Shown: positions 37,713 through 48,013, numbered from the stretch's first letter. The stretch is 64,000 nucleotides of DNA from Gemmobacter denitrificans (GCF_036964905.1 NZ_JBALHR010000015.1:20281-84280); one strand, 5' to 3'. The notes: generated by a model from the letters alone, not told the origin. Made by a program: numbers and translations.

Positions 37713-39203
37713 ATGAAGAGCTTCACCCGACGGTCCGCACTGACGCTTGGTGGCGCTGCTGTTGGGTGGTTTGCCGCGCGTGGCCTTGGCAGCGACCTGC
37801 CGGTTTATGACGGCGTCAAGCGCTTGGGTGGTGAAGCGTCAAGCGCCGTCCTCATGAATGATGCCAGCGGGCTTTCAGCCATGCCGATCCACAAACATCT
37901 GATCCTGACGGAAAGCGCGGATAATGCCCTGATCGCGGCGCTTCGCCGGGAACTGGCTGAAGCCAGTTCCGAAGGACGGCCCGTCAATGTTGGCGCGGCC
38001 CGGCATTCGATGGGGGGGCAGGCGATCCCCCGCCAGGGAACGGCCTTGACCTTCGACAATGGCGCACTGGAACTGGACAGCGCAAACCGAACCTATCGGG
38101 TGCATGCGGGTGCGCGCTGGTCGCAGGTGATCGCAGCGCTTGATCCGCAAGGTTGGTCGCCCGCTGTCATGCAGTCCAATCACGACTTTGGCGTGGCGGC
38201 CACATTTTCTGTCAATGCCCATGGCTGGCCCGTTCCCTTTGGGCCAATGGGGGCCACGGTCCGGTCGCTGCGGATGCTGTTGCCCTCTGGCGATGTCGTC
38301 ACCTGCTCGTTGTCCGAGAACGCCGATCTTTTCCGTCTCGCGATGGGCGGGTATGGGCTGATCGGGATCATCCTCGACCTCGACGTGGATATGGTGCCGA
38401 ACCGTCGGCTGATCCCGCGTTTCGACCTGATGCCTGCCGCCAATTTCCCCGCAGCCTTTCGGGCGGCAGTGGACGATCGGACCGTATCCATGGCCTATGG
38501 ACGGCTGAACGTCGAGCGGGCGAGATTCTTTGAAAAGGCGCTGTTGATTACCTATCGCGAAACGCCAGACCAATCCGATCTGCCGCCCGCACCCGGCTCG
38601 GGCTGGGTGTCGCGGGCGGCAGCGCGGCTGTATCGGGCGCAATTGGGGAATGAAACCTTCAAGTCCGTCCGGTGGTGGTGTGAAACAGAATTGGGCACGG
38701 TTCTGGGGGGTGGTGAGACCACGCGAAACGCGTTGATCAACGAACCCGTACAAACGCTGGATGACCGCGACCCGAACCGTACGGATATCCTGCACGAGTA
38801 TTTCATCAGCTTTGACGTCTTCGATGCGTTTCTGGAGGCCTGCCGGGCCGTGATCCCGAGTTCCTATCAGGAGTTCCTGAACGTCACCCTGCGCTATGTT
38901 GCGCAAGACGATCAAAGTGCATTGTCTTATGCCACCACGCCGCGCATTGCTGCCGTCATGTCCTTCAGTCAGGAAATGACCGCCCGCGCCGAAGCGGATA
39001 TGCAGCGGATGACCGAGCAATTGATTGACCTGATCGCGAAGATCGGCGGCGCCTATTATCTGCCTTACCGCCCTCATGCGCGGTTGGATCAGATGGCCGC
39101 AGTCTATAGTGGTGCCGTCGATTTCGCGGCGCAAAAGCGCCGACTTGATCCGCATCTGGTTTTGCGAAACAACCTTTGGGACAGCTATTTGGGGCACCTA
39201 TGA
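37713..39203 (+). CDS. Tat-exported FAD-dependent oxidoreductase (VAO/FAD_binding_4 type)
   Basis: The 496-residue protein begins with a twin-arginine-like signal (SFTRRSALTLGGAAVGW). An FAD-binding domain of the vanillyl-alcohol/aldonolactone oxidase type follows, with NVGAARHSMGGQAIP (the H-S-x-G-G flavin loop), FSVNAHGW and GGYGLIGIILDLDVDM. The substrate-binding half (residues about 240-496) gives no clue to the substrate. The ATG at 37713 is chosen because the signal peptide starts there; the longer frame runs back through repC and parS. Three downstream genes overlap it in series, so they probably work together. Likely periplasmic or membrane-facing. Confidence 0.8.
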   Translation: MKSFTRRSALTLGGAAVGWFAARGLGSDLPVYDGVKRLGGEASSAVLMNDASGLSAMPIHKHLILTESADNALIAALRRELAEASSEGRPVNVGAARHSMGGQAIPRQGTALTFDNGALELDSANRTYRVHAGARWSQVIAALDPQGWSPAVMQSNHDFGVAATFSVNAHGWPVPFGPMGATVRSLRMLLPSGDVVTCSLSENADLFRLAMGGYGLIGIILDLDVDMVPNRRLIPRFDLMPAANFPAAFRAAVDDRTVSMAYGRLNVERARFFEKALLITYRETPDQSDLPPAPGSGWVSRAAARLYRAQLGNETFKSVRWWCETELGTVLGGGETTRNALINEPVQTLDDRDPNRTDILHEYFISFDVFDAFLEACRAVIPSSYQEFLNVTLRYVAQDDQSALSYATTPRIAAVMSFSQEMTARAEADMQRMTEQLIDLIAKIGGAYYLPYRPHARLDQMAAVYSGAVDFAAQKRRLDPHLVLRNNLWDSYLGHL

Positions 39204-39610
39204 CCATTCTGCAAAAGCTCTGCCTCGGCTATTTCGGGGCGCTCATGATCGCGGCCTCGCTCAATTACATTCCCGGACTGACCGATGAAAACGGCCTGGC
39301 TTTCGGGATTTTCGCGCTGGATATCTACGACGACGCGCTGCATGTGGCCTCGGCGCTATGGGCTTTGGTGGCCGGGCTGACATCGCACAGGGCGGCGCGA
39401 TCATTTCTGGTGCTGTTCGGGCTGGCCTATCTTGGCGATGGCGTGTTCGGGTTCTTTACCGGTTATGGCTATCTTGATCTGGGCATCTTCACCAATGGCT
39501 CGGCGGGCATGGACCTTTCGATCGGGCGCATTCTGGCCAACGCCCCGCATCTGGCCCTGGGCGGACTTGCCGCCTGGGCAGGCCTGCGCAACATCGGGCG
39601 CCCGGCATGA
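39200..39610 (+). CDS. Small integral membrane protein, unknown function
   Basis: The 136-residue protein has about four hydrophobic segments and a short GLTDENGLAFGIFALDIYDDALH loop. I do not recognise the family with confidence. The ATG at 39200 overlaps the FAD oxidoreductase stop (ATGA), and the next gene overlaps its stop. That suggests a membrane partner for the Tat-exported enzyme; this is inference from context. Confidence 0.75.
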   Translation: MTILQKLCLGYFGALMIAASLNYIPGLTDENGLAFGIFALDIYDDALHVASALWALVAGLTSHRAARSFLVLFGLAYLGDGVFGFFTGYGYLDLGIFTNGSAGMDLSIGRILANAPHLALGGLAAWAGLRNIGRPA

Positions 39611-40659
39611 AGACGCTTGCGCGTTGGGTCAAGCGGGCGGTTCTGGGGCTGCTGGTCCTGTGTCTCGCTCTTTTTGTACCCATCGCCTATACCGAGACAG
39701 CCTGCCGCCCCGCCGGATCGCCTGTCAGCCTGCAGCCGATCCTGCCGCCTGCGCATCATCGCCCCGAAAGCCGCACCCTGTTGACCTACCCCGAGTGGCA
39801 CATCGTGCATGCCTACGAAGATTATGCCCGTGTGATCGAAACCGGGGACCCGCATGAATATGGCTTCATCAATGGCATTGCGGGGTTCTGGGGATCGCTC
39901 TGCGCGCTGTCGCGGAGCGCGGGCCAGTTGGGGCCGGTGGATTTGGAAACCAAGCAGATGGTCTATGTCATCGGGGTCAGCTTTACGGCCGAGCTGCTGC
40001 TGAAGGCCGCCTATGAGGAAACCATCGGCCGCGCTTTTGCCGTTCTGCGCGGTCCGGCACGCGCGCCGCTTGATGATCTGTCGGCGGCCCAGGCCAAGGC
40101 ATATGCCGCATTCCTTCAGCAGATACCGTGGTACAAATGGGACTTCCGCCGCGATGCCACAGCGTTGGCAGATGCCGAGGGCATGGGCGTGCGCGACACG
40201 GAACGCCGGGTTGCCCTTGGGCTCGAATATCGCGCGAAGGCCGCATATGCCGATGTGATCGCCGCAGCCGTGGCCCAGACCGGGAACGACGCGCTGACGC
40301 TTCGGATGATCGTCACCGGGATGGAGGCGCAGACGCTTTCCGCGATCGATGGCGTGACGGTCATTGGCGCCCGTCCCGAAGGGATCGAGATCGAAACCCC
40401 CCGCTATCGCGCCCTGACGCTGCTGATCGAGAAGCTTGCCGCTGGTGGTGTTGAATTTGTGGAGATCGCGGGGAATGATGACATCATGTTCACGATCCTG
40501 AGCCCTGATCCGGTGTATCCGGGGGCCATCGACAGCCTGAACCGGCAGGGGTTCGAAGACTACAGGCATCTGGTGATGATCCGCATTGCGGACCTTGGTG
40601 AAAGCCTGCGCGGTCTGAAGGGCAGTGCGGCGCGGCTGGAACATATCCATGACTATTAA
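39607..40659 (+). CDS. Membrane-anchored protein of unknown function
   Basis: The 350-residue protein has one N-terminal hydrophobic anchor (about residues 8-30) and then a soluble domain starting around LTYPEWHIVHAYEDYARV. I do not recognise a family and see no catalytic motif. Aromatic and acidic residues in the first third (YPEWHIVHAYEDY, EYGFINGIAGFWGS) stand out as possible functional sites. It starts in the stop of the preceding gene and overlaps the next by 11 bases. Confidence 0.75.
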   Translation: MKTLARWVKRAVLGLLVLCLALFVPIAYTETACRPAGSPVSLQPILPPAHHRPESRTLLTYPEWHIVHAYEDYARVIETGDPHEYGFINGIAGFWGSLCALSRSAGQLGPVDLETKQMVYVIGVSFTAELLLKAAYEETIGRAFAVLRGPARAPLDDLSAAQAKAYAAFLQQIPWYKWDFRRDATALADAEGMGVRDTERRVALGLEYRAKAAYADVIAAAVAQTGNDALTLRMIVTGMEAQTLSAIDGVTVIGARPEGIEIETPRYRALTLLIEKLAAGGVEFVEIAGNDDIMFTILSPDPVYPGAIDSLNRQGFEDYRHLVMIRIADLGESLRGLKGSAARLEHIHDY

Positions 40660-40933
40660 ATCCGCACTCGGTGCCCTTGCGATGATGTTCACCGCCTGGT
40701 TGGCCCTGATTGCCTTGGTGACGGTCGCCACCGACGATGCCCCGGCTTTCGTGGTCTTGTTTCCAAGCCGCACATTGCAGCGCAACCTGGGCGCAGAAAG
40801 CTCGGTCCTGTCTGTATCTGCCTTCAGTCTGACCGTGGCATCAAATGAAACCCATGCGGCGATGAACCTGTACCGCAAGGGGGCTTGGCTTGTTCTGCCG
40901 GCGCGGCTCAGGGGCTGTGTTCCCAATCCGTGA
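40649..40933 (+). CDS. Small membrane-anchored protein, unknown
   Basis: This is a 94-residue protein with an N-terminal hydrophobic segment (about residues 5-27) and no motif I recognise. The ATG at 40649 lies 11 bases inside the preceding gene. It ends the four-gene operon. The following 198 bases hold no gene that I can see. Confidence 0.55.
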   Translation: MTIKSALGALAMMFTAWLALIALVTVATDDAPAFVVLFPSRTLQRNLGAESSVLSVSAFSLTVASNETHAAMNLYRKGAWLVLPARLRGCVPNP

Positions 40934-41131
40934 GCCTTGCGCTGTGCCCGCATCGTGCCCTTGATGCCGTGGAGCGGGTGCGCAGGGCAGTTCAAGCCGA
41001 GAATCTGGCAGGGAAATGGTTAGGTGACTGATATTATTTGATAAATTGAGATTTTTCAGTTTTATATCTGTCGTTCACAAAAGGCTGCAATGCCCCTTCT
41101 GCGCCATTCACTGCATGCCCCCGGCTTGGGT

Positions 41132-42028
41132 CTATGGCGTCGGCGGCGGTTCTGAGCCCTGAAGCATGTGTTTTGCATCGTCCATGCAGCCCACCACGAA
41201 ATCGGCGACAGCCCTGATCCTGGGCATTTCGATGCTGTCATTGTGCAGGACCATGTAGATATCCTGCCGCAGGAATCCCGCTGGTCCGGCGACGCGGACC
41301 AGCCCGGCCGAGCGATCGCCGACCAGACAGGGCAGGTAGGCATAGCCCAGCCCGGCCTCTGCCGCAGCGACGTGACCCTGCAGCGAGCTGACCTTGATCG
41401 CGGGGTTGCGCCAATGCGAATGGGCCATGGCCGCCTTGGCAATGGGCAGGCCATCATGGCCATCGGACCAGCCGACAATGCCAAGATCGCTGCCCAGGCC
41501 GCTGGGGTCGATGCTGCGGGACAGGTACAAGGCATGATGGAGTGAACCGACCGAGCGGGCCTTGAACGCGCCTTGTTCCGGAATGGAAACCCGGATTGCG
41601 ATATCGGCTTCGCGCTGATGCAGAGCGATGGACGGAATGCCGGTCAGACATTCGATTTGCAGCAGCGGATGGCGCGCGAGGAAGTCTGCCAGTCTTGGGA
41701 TCAGGATCAGGTTCGCGATATTCTCGCTGACCGCAATGCGCACATTGCCGGCAGGTTCGTGCCCGGTGCCTTCCAGCTTGCAGGAAAGATCGGTGAAGCC
41801 TTGTTCGATGGTCGCGCAATCCAGCAACAGGTCTTCGCCCTCGCGGGTAAGGATATAGCCGGTGGGCGTGCGGGCAAACAGCAGGCGGCCCAGATCATGT
41901 TCCAGATTGGCGAGGCGACGCGACAGGGTGGCCGGGCTGACCCCAAGGCGATTGGCGGCGGTGGTCAGCGATCCGGCCCGCGCTGTCAGAATGAAGCACT
42001 TCACGTTGTCCCAGTTCATGCCGCGCAT
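41132..42028 (-). CDS. LysR-family transcriptional regulator
   Basis: The 298-residue protein has an N-terminal helix-turn-helix (MNWDNVKCFILTARAGSLT, TAANRLGVSPATLSRRLANLE) and a periplasmic-binding-like effector domain (VRIAVSENIANLILIPRL). It points away from the gene at 42221, so it may regulate that now-degenerate locus; no effector can be named. ATG 42028 is used; an ATG at 42019 is possible. Confidence 0.9.
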   Translation of the reverse strand: MRGMNWDNVKCFILTARAGSLTTAANRLGVSPATLSRRLANLEHDLGRLLFARTPTGYILTREGEDLLLDCATIEQGFTDLSCKLEGTGHEPAGNVRIAVSENIANLILIPRLADFLARHPLLQIECLTGIPSIALHQREADIAIRVSIPEQGAFKARSVGSLHHALYLSRSIDPSGLGSDLGIVGWSDGHDGLPIAKAAMAHSHWRNPAIKVSSLQGHVAAAEAGLGYAYLPCLVGDRSAGLVRVAGPAGFLRQDIYMVLHNDSIEMPRIRAVADFVVGCMDDAKHMLQGSEPPPTP

Positions 42029-42220
42029 CGTGGTGCTTCCAAATCATTACCTGGGGCAGGGGGGCCGGTGACCTGTCGCCAAAACTGAAAAAGGGGGTTT
42101 CATGCTTTACTGTAGGCCTATCACCGGTTGAGTCAATAAACTCTCTGCAGTGCAGCATGGCTGTCCAGTGCCCAGAACCTGCCTGCCCTGGCTGCGCAGT
42201 ATGATTTCAGAGAGGGACCA

Positions 42221-42604
42221 ATGGTAAACCGAACCGCACTCATCGTTGGCGATTGTTTTGTCGGCTATGGCCAAGTCGAGAATGTCTTTACCGTCACTAG
42301 CTTTGCGAAGGTATTGCGCGCCGTGGCAGCGGGCAGCAAGGCGCCTGACGAGCTTCCCATGGAGATCCGTTGGGGGCAGGGCGTGGGCGAGCATGAGCGG
42401 GCCTATATCCTGCGGCTGATCGCAGGTTTGGCCCCGCAGCGGGCCATCGCCATTGCCAAGCCACGGGCCGCCCCTGCCGCAACGCGCGGGCATGTGCACA
42501 AGCGCGCCCCCCAAAACGTGCTGATCTCGGTGCCCGTGGCGGAAACGGCCACGCGCTTTGTCTCGGATCGGCCTCGTCGGGATGCCGGGGATCGTGCCGC
42601 ATGA
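42221..42604 (+). CDS. Short AfsA-like fragment or hypothetical protein
   Basis: The 127-residue product starts NRTALIVGDCFVGYG and includes VHKRAPQNVLISVP. That segment resembles the start of the hotdog domain in A-factor synthase-like (AfsA) proteins. After that it turns into low-complexity residues (SDRPRRDAGDRAA) and stops, far short of the roughly 230-300 residues of AfsA proteins. I therefore read it as a truncated remnant. The match is from memory of family motifs and is tentative. It is divergent from a LysR gene and followed by another remnant. Confidence 0.4.
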   Translation: MVNRTALIVGDCFVGYGQVENVFTVTSFAKVLRAVAAGSKAPDELPMEIRWGQGVGEHERAYILRLIAGLAPQRAIAIAKPRAAPAATRGHVHKRAPQNVLISVPVAETATRFVSDRPRRDAGDRAA

Positions 42605-42728
42605 TCCTGACCTTATCGCGGTTGCGACCGCCAGAAACTGGAAAATCCTGCAATGACTGTCACTACGAATCCCGGCCTTGCCGCAGGGCAGGCCCGCTCC
42701 TCCGGCTGTGGCCGCGCACCACCGCCCC

Positions 42729-42824
42729 CGGATCGACAGCACATTCGCATTGGCCGACCATGCCGCCGCCTTTGCCCGGCTGGTCGCCAACCCGCGCGGC
42801 AAGGTCGTGGTGCGGATCGGCTGA
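42729..42824 (+). pseudogene. C-terminal remnant of a zinc-type alcohol dehydrogenase/quinone oxidoreductase
   Basis: One frame reads RIDSTFALADHAAAFARL, then VANPRGKVVVRIG and a stop. This is the typical last stretch of medium-chain NAD(P)H:quinone oxidoreductases. Only about 32 residues remain and nothing upstream continues the family. The rest of 42605-42978 holds no supportable gene, so the stretch looks like decaying DNA from a deletion or recombination. Confidence 0.6.
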
Positions 42825-42978
42825 GGCGCATGCCGCCGGTTCTGCGGAACAGGCTGCATCGACCGGGATCCCTTGGTCGGGGCAGCCAATGACCGGTTTT
42901 TGCGCAGGCCCCACTTGCATTGACCGGCTTTGAGTAGAAGGTTGTCCCCCAGCGAATTGGACAAGGGACGAGGCGGGC

Positions 42979-43542
42979 ATGGCGCAGCCGATTATCACTG
43001 GGAAGATCGGCGAAGCTCTTCGAGATCGACGAAAGCGCATGAAGATTACGCTTCAGGAACTCGCGCGTCGTACCGATGTGACACCTGGATTCCTTTCCCA
43101 GATGGAGCGGGGGCTTTGCTCGCCGTCCCTGTCTTCCCTGCTTCGCATCACGCAAGCGCTCGAAACGACCATCGACGAGATGTTGAGCATCGCGCCTGAC
43201 GGTCACCCGCACCTTCAGGAAGGGAAGCGCCCCCTTTGGGGTATGGGAGATGCAGGGCGATTCTATGAAAAGCTGGGCCCCAGCTTTGAGGGTGCGACCT
43301 TCTACCCGACAATCGTTCATCGTCCATCAGGGCATGTTTCCGAGCATATGAAGCATCCCGGTGAAGCTTTCTGCTACCTCATGGCAGGTGAACTTGAATA
43401 CCATCTGGGCAAGGACGTTTTTGTTATGCGTCCGGGGGATACCATCCACCACGACACCATGATCCCACACCATTCCATCGTCACGAGCGCAGGTGAAAGT
43501 GTCGAACTCTGGGTCTCGACGCTCCCCTCAAAATTTAAGTAG
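42979..43542 (+). CDS. XRE-family regulator with cupin domain
   Basis: The 187-residue protein has a helix-turn-helix (IGEALRDRRKRMKITLQELARRT, VTPGFLSQMERG) followed by a cupin_2 barrel (VSEHMKHPGEAFCYLMAGELEYHLG, MRPGDTIHHD). This is the PuuR-like layout in which the cupin senses a small ligand. It lies 71 bases before the peptide transporter operon in the same direction and is its likely regulator. Confidence 0.9.
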   Translation: MAQPIITGKIGEALRDRRKRMKITLQELARRTDVTPGFLSQMERGLCSPSLSSLLRITQALETTIDEMLSIAPDGHPHLQEGKRPLWGMGDAGRFYEKLGPSFEGATFYPTIVHRPSGHVSEHMKHPGEAFCYLMAGELEYHLGKDVFVMRPGDTIHHDTMIPHHSIVTSAGESVELWVSTLPSKFK

Positions 43543-43613
43543 CACTAAAAAAATCTGGACTTTCGCGACCGCTTGAGTAGTTTCCCCTGAAAACAAAACG
43601 CAGGGAGGAATGA

Positions 43614-45194
43614 ATGAAACTCTTTTCGACGGTCGCCATGATCGCACTGCTTGCCGGGTCGCTTTCCACAGCCTGGGCACAGGACCGCGGCGGAGTCCTG
43701 AATTTCGCGCGCTATGACGGCTCCAAGCTGATCGACCCGATCTATGCTGACCGTAACCCTGACATCTGGATGGTGATGAACCTTTTCGACACGCTGCTGA
43801 CGATGAAGGACGGCGTGGCGATCGACAACCTGACGCAGAGCCACGCGGTGTCGCCCGATGGGTTGACCCTGACCCTGACCCTGCGGGACGATATCAAGTT
43901 TGCCGACGGCACCCCGATGACCGGCGCTGACGTCGTGTTCTCGCTGGACCGGGCACGCAACAAGGACCTGACTTCCTGGGCAGACCTGATCAGCAGCATC
44001 GACACGGTGTCTGCCGAAGGCAATGTGGTGACCGTCACGCTAGAGCACGCGGACCCGGCCATCCTGTCGATGCTGGCCACGTTCAGCACCGCCATCGTAT
44101 CGAAAGCCGCCTTCGACGCAGCACCCGGTGCGACCGATCAAGAAAAATCGGCCGCGATCTTTGCTTCGGGCAAGCCGGGTGTCGGTTCGGGCCCGTTCTA
44201 CCTGTCGGGCTTCTCGCAGGGCGCGACGATGGACTTCACCGCCAACCCGCATTACTGGCGCGCGGGTGCGGATGGCAAGCCGCTGCCGTACCTGGATGGT
44301 GTGCACTTCGAGATCATCCCCGATGACGCGACCCGCGTGCTGAAGCTGCAATCAGGCGAAGTTGACGTCGCAGAGTTGATCCCCTTTTCGCGGGTGGCCG
44401 AGCTGAAGGCCGATCCCGAACTGAGGATGGAACTATTCCCCTCGACGCGCATCATCTATGCGCCGATCAACACCCGCGAAACCCGGACAGATGGCAGTGC
44501 CAACCCGCTGGCCGACGTCAGGCTGCGCCAGGCGCTGAATTACGCGACCGACAAGGACGCATTGGTGGCTCTGGTTCTGCAGGGTTCGGGGGCGCCGATG
44601 TCATCGCCGCTGATGTCGTCGCAAACGCCGCTGGCCGCCGATATGTCGCCGCTTTACGGCCATGACATCGAGAAGGCCAAGGCGCTTGTCGCAGAGGCGG
44701 GCATCCAGCCGGGCACGTCGCTGACTTTCACGACGCTTGCCGGTTCAGCTGACGATGCGACGGTTTTCGCAGCACTGCAGCAGATGTGGGCTCCGCTTGG
44801 CGTCAATCTGGTTGTCGAACAGGTCGACAGCGCGACACGCGGTGCGAAGAACAAGTCGGGCGAGTTCGACATCCATACCTATGGCTGGAGCGACGATGTT
44901 GCCGATCCGGCGCAGGTTGTCGGCTGGCTGGGCTACAACCCGACCGCCAATTCGGTGGGCACCGGCTGGAATGACGCGGCCTTCAACGGTCTTTATGAAG
45001 CGGCAAATGCCGAGGTGGATCCGGCCAAACGCGCCGAAGACTACAGGAAAATGCAGGAAATCTACGCTGAAGCGGCGCCACTGCTGTGGCTTTTCGAGAC
45101 CCCATATGCCGTTGCGATGTCGAAGAAGGTGGAGGGCTATGTGCAGCTTCCCCTTGGCGTGAACAAATTCGACGAAGCCACGATCAAGCAATGA
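43614..45194 (+). CDS. Peptide ABC transporter substrate-binding protein
   Basis: The 526-residue family 5 extracytoplasmic solute-binding protein starts with a signal peptide (MKLFSTVAMIALLAGSLSTAWAQ). It has LTLTLRDDIKFADGTPMTGADVVFSLDRA, the core of DppA/OppA proteins. GGGAGGA precedes the ATG. It heads a dpp/opp-type operon whose last two genes are M24 peptidases, so short peptides, perhaps proline-containing, are the probable ligands. Confidence 0.93.
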   Translation: MKLFSTVAMIALLAGSLSTAWAQDRGGVLNFARYDGSKLIDPIYADRNPDIWMVMNLFDTLLTMKDGVAIDNLTQSHAVSPDGLTLTLTLRDDIKFADGTPMTGADVVFSLDRARNKDLTSWADLISSIDTVSAEGNVVTVTLEHADPAILSMLATFSTAIVSKAAFDAAPGATDQEKSAAIFASGKPGVGSGPFYLSGFSQGATMDFTANPHYWRAGADGKPLPYLDGVHFEIIPDDATRVLKLQSGEVDVAELIPFSRVAELKADPELRMELFPSTRIIYAPINTRETRTDGSANPLADVRLRQALNYATDKDALVALVLQGSGAPMSSPLMSSQTPLAADMSPLYGHDIEKAKALVAEAGIQPGTSLTFTTLAGSADDATVFAALQQMWAPLGVNLVVEQVDSATRGAKNKSGEFDIHTYGWSDDVADPAQVVGWLGYNPTANSVGTGWNDAAFNGLYEAANAEVDPAKRAEDYRKMQEIYAEAAPLLWLFETPYAVAMSKKVEGYVQLPLGVNKFDEATIKQ

Positions 45195-45220
45195 TCTGAC
45201 CCGCTTTCTGTCTTGTCCTG

Positions 45221-45242
45221 CCCCGGCGCTTTGGCGTCGGGG
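45221..45242 (+). terminator. Hairpin between binding-protein and permease genes
   Basis: A 9-base-pair stem (CCCCGGCGC/GCGTCGGGG, one G-U pair) with a TTTG loop is followed by CCTTGTTT. Such hairpins after a binding-protein gene usually lower read-through or protect the upstream mRNA, so the binding protein is made in excess. Confidence 0.55.
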
Positions 45243-45272
45243 CCTTGTTTCCGTCATCCAGCAGGAGCGCCA

Positions 45273-46205
45273 ATGGCCCGGTCAATCCTGACCCGTCTGC
45301 TCTTGATGATCCCGACTTTCGCCCTTGTCATGATCATCATCTTTGTACTTGTCCGGCTTTTGCCGGGAGACCCCGCATTGGCCCTGGCCGGGGATCGTGC
45401 GTCGGATGCCGAGCTGGCCACGATCCGCGAGAAGCTGGGCCTGAATGACTCGCTGCTGACGCAATTCGTTTTGTTCATCAAGGCCACCTTGAGCGGCGAC
45501 ATGGGCCGGTCGATCCTGATGCGCGCGCCGGTTTCTGCGGTCATCGCCAACAAGCTTCCGATCACGATCTTTCTTGCGGTCTATTCGGTCGGGCTGTCGC
45601 TGTTGATCGCAGGCCCCTTGGCCTTTGTCGCTGCGCTGAACCGGGGGCGGTGGCCTGACACGTTGATCCGGACGGTGTTCCAGATCGGCCTGTCGATGCC
45701 GGTTTTCTATATCGGGCTGGTCCTTCTGACCTTCCTTGCCGCCAAGTTGCGTCTGTTCCCGGTGGGAGGCACCGGGATCGGCCTGTTCGGGCAGCTTTAT
45801 GCAATGTTCCTGCCGGCGATGGCGATTGCCTTCTACACTTCGGCCATCATCCTGCGGAACCTTCGCTCTGCCATCATCGAGGTGCTGGATGCCGATTATG
45901 TGGCTTTTGCAAAGGTGAAGGGCTTGCCGCCCCGGGTGATCCTGGGCCGGCATGTGCTGCGCAATGCCCTGATCTCGACCGTAACGCTGGTGGGCCTGTC
46001 GATCGGAAACCTGATGTCCGGCACCCTGGTCACCGAGACCGTCTTTGCGGTGCCGGGTCTTGGCCGGTTGATGCTGGAGGCGATCTTCGCCCGTGACTAT
46101 CCGCTGATCCAGGGCCTGACACTGACCTTTGCCGTGCTGGTTTCGGGGGTTTTCCTGATGACCGACCTTTTCCAGAGCTGGCTTGACCCAAGGATGCGCC
46201 AATGA
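45273..46205 (+). CDS. Peptide ABC transporter permease, DppB type
   Basis: The 310-residue membrane protein has the DppB N-terminus (LLLMIPTFALVMIIIFVLVRLLPGDPA) and the EAA-type loop near VKGLPPRVILGRHVLRNA. ATG 45273 is chosen because CAGGAG precedes it and the family start aligns; an upstream in-frame ATG lies before the intercistronic hairpin. It overlaps the DppC-type gene by 4 bases. Confidence 0.92.
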   Translation: MARSILTRLLLMIPTFALVMIIIFVLVRLLPGDPALALAGDRASDAELATIREKLGLNDSLLTQFVLFIKATLSGDMGRSILMRAPVSAVIANKLPITIFLAVYSVGLSLLIAGPLAFVAALNRGRWPDTLIRTVFQIGLSMPVFYIGLVLLTFLAAKLRLFPVGGTGIGLFGQLYAMFLPAMAIAFYTSAIILRNLRSAIIEVLDADYVAFAKVKGLPPRVILGRHVLRNALISTVTLVGLSIGNLMSGTLVTETVFAVPGLGRLMLEAIFARDYPLIQGLTLTFAVLVSGVFLMTDLFQSWLDPRMRQ

Positions 46206-47032
46206 TGCTGACGGGACGTTTCAAGGAAGCCCTCAAAAAGCCGGGGTTCGCCGTCGGGCTGACGATTGTCGGGGCCTCGATCATCGTCGCGCTGTTTCCC
46301 TTTGCCTTTGCGGGTCATGATCCAACGGCCATGGATTATACCGCGATCAACCAGCCGCCGAGCCTGGAACATCCGTTCGGGACCGACACGCTGGGCCGCG
46401 ATGTGCTGTCTCGGGTGATCTGGGCCTATCGGGTGAATATCCCCATGGCTTTTCTGGCCACGGTCTTTGCATTTGTGATCGGCGTCATCGTGGGGGCGCT
46501 TGTCGGCTTTCACCGCGGGATCGCGGATGCGATTTTCGGGCGGGTTGTCGATGCCGTCATCACCTTTCCGTTCCTTGTTCTGGTCATTGCCGTCGTGGCG
46601 GTGCTGGGGCCCGGGTTGGTGAACATGTATGTCGCGATCACAGTGGTCGGCTGGGTCTATTATGCGCGGCTGACCCGCGCCGAGATCATCGGCCAGATGG
46701 GTAACGACTATGCCTCAGCGGGGCGGGTGATGGGGTATTCCAACAGCCGCATCATCTTTCGGCATTTGCTGCCGAATGCGATTTCGCCGGTGATCGTCTA
46801 CTGGATGACCGATATGGCGCTGGCAATTCTTCTGGGGTCGTCGCTGGGGTATCTTGGCCTTGGCGCGCAGCCGCCGCAAAGCGAATGGGGCGTGCTGATC
46901 GCCGAGGGCCGCAATTTCGTCACCACCGCCTGGTGGCTCAGTCTGATGCCCGGCATCGCCATCGTTCTGACCGGTCTTGGCTTTTCGCTGATCGGGGATG
47001 GCCTGGCCGACATTCTTCGACCAAAGGGGTAA
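46202..47032 (+). CDS. Peptide ABC transporter permease, DppC type
   Basis: The 276-residue protein shows the DppC-typical HPFGTDTLGRDVLSRVIW segment after the first membrane helix. The later AGRVMGYSNSRIIFRHLLPNAI is the ATPase-contact loop. It pairs with the preceding permease and lies 3 bases before the first ATPase gene. Confidence 0.92.
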   Translation: MMLTGRFKEALKKPGFAVGLTIVGASIIVALFPFAFAGHDPTAMDYTAINQPPSLEHPFGTDTLGRDVLSRVIWAYRVNIPMAFLATVFAFVIGVIVGALVGFHRGIADAIFGRVVDAVITFPFLVLVIAVVAVLGPGLVNMYVAITVVGWVYYARLTRAEIIGQMGNDYASAGRVMGYSNSRIIFRHLLPNAISPVIVYWMTDMALAILLGSSLGYLGLGAQPPQSEWGVLIAEGRNFVTTAWWLSLMPGIAIVLTGLGFSLIGDGLADILRPKG

Positions 47033-47035
47033 AGA

Positions 47036-48009
<974 letters not shown>

Positions 48010-48013
<4 letters not shown>

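Noticed and set aside
42601..42933. 110-residue frame between the AfsA-like fragment and the XRE gene
   Set aside because: Its translation is low-complexity Pro/Arg/Cys-rich, while another frame of the same DNA carries a clear reductase C-terminus.
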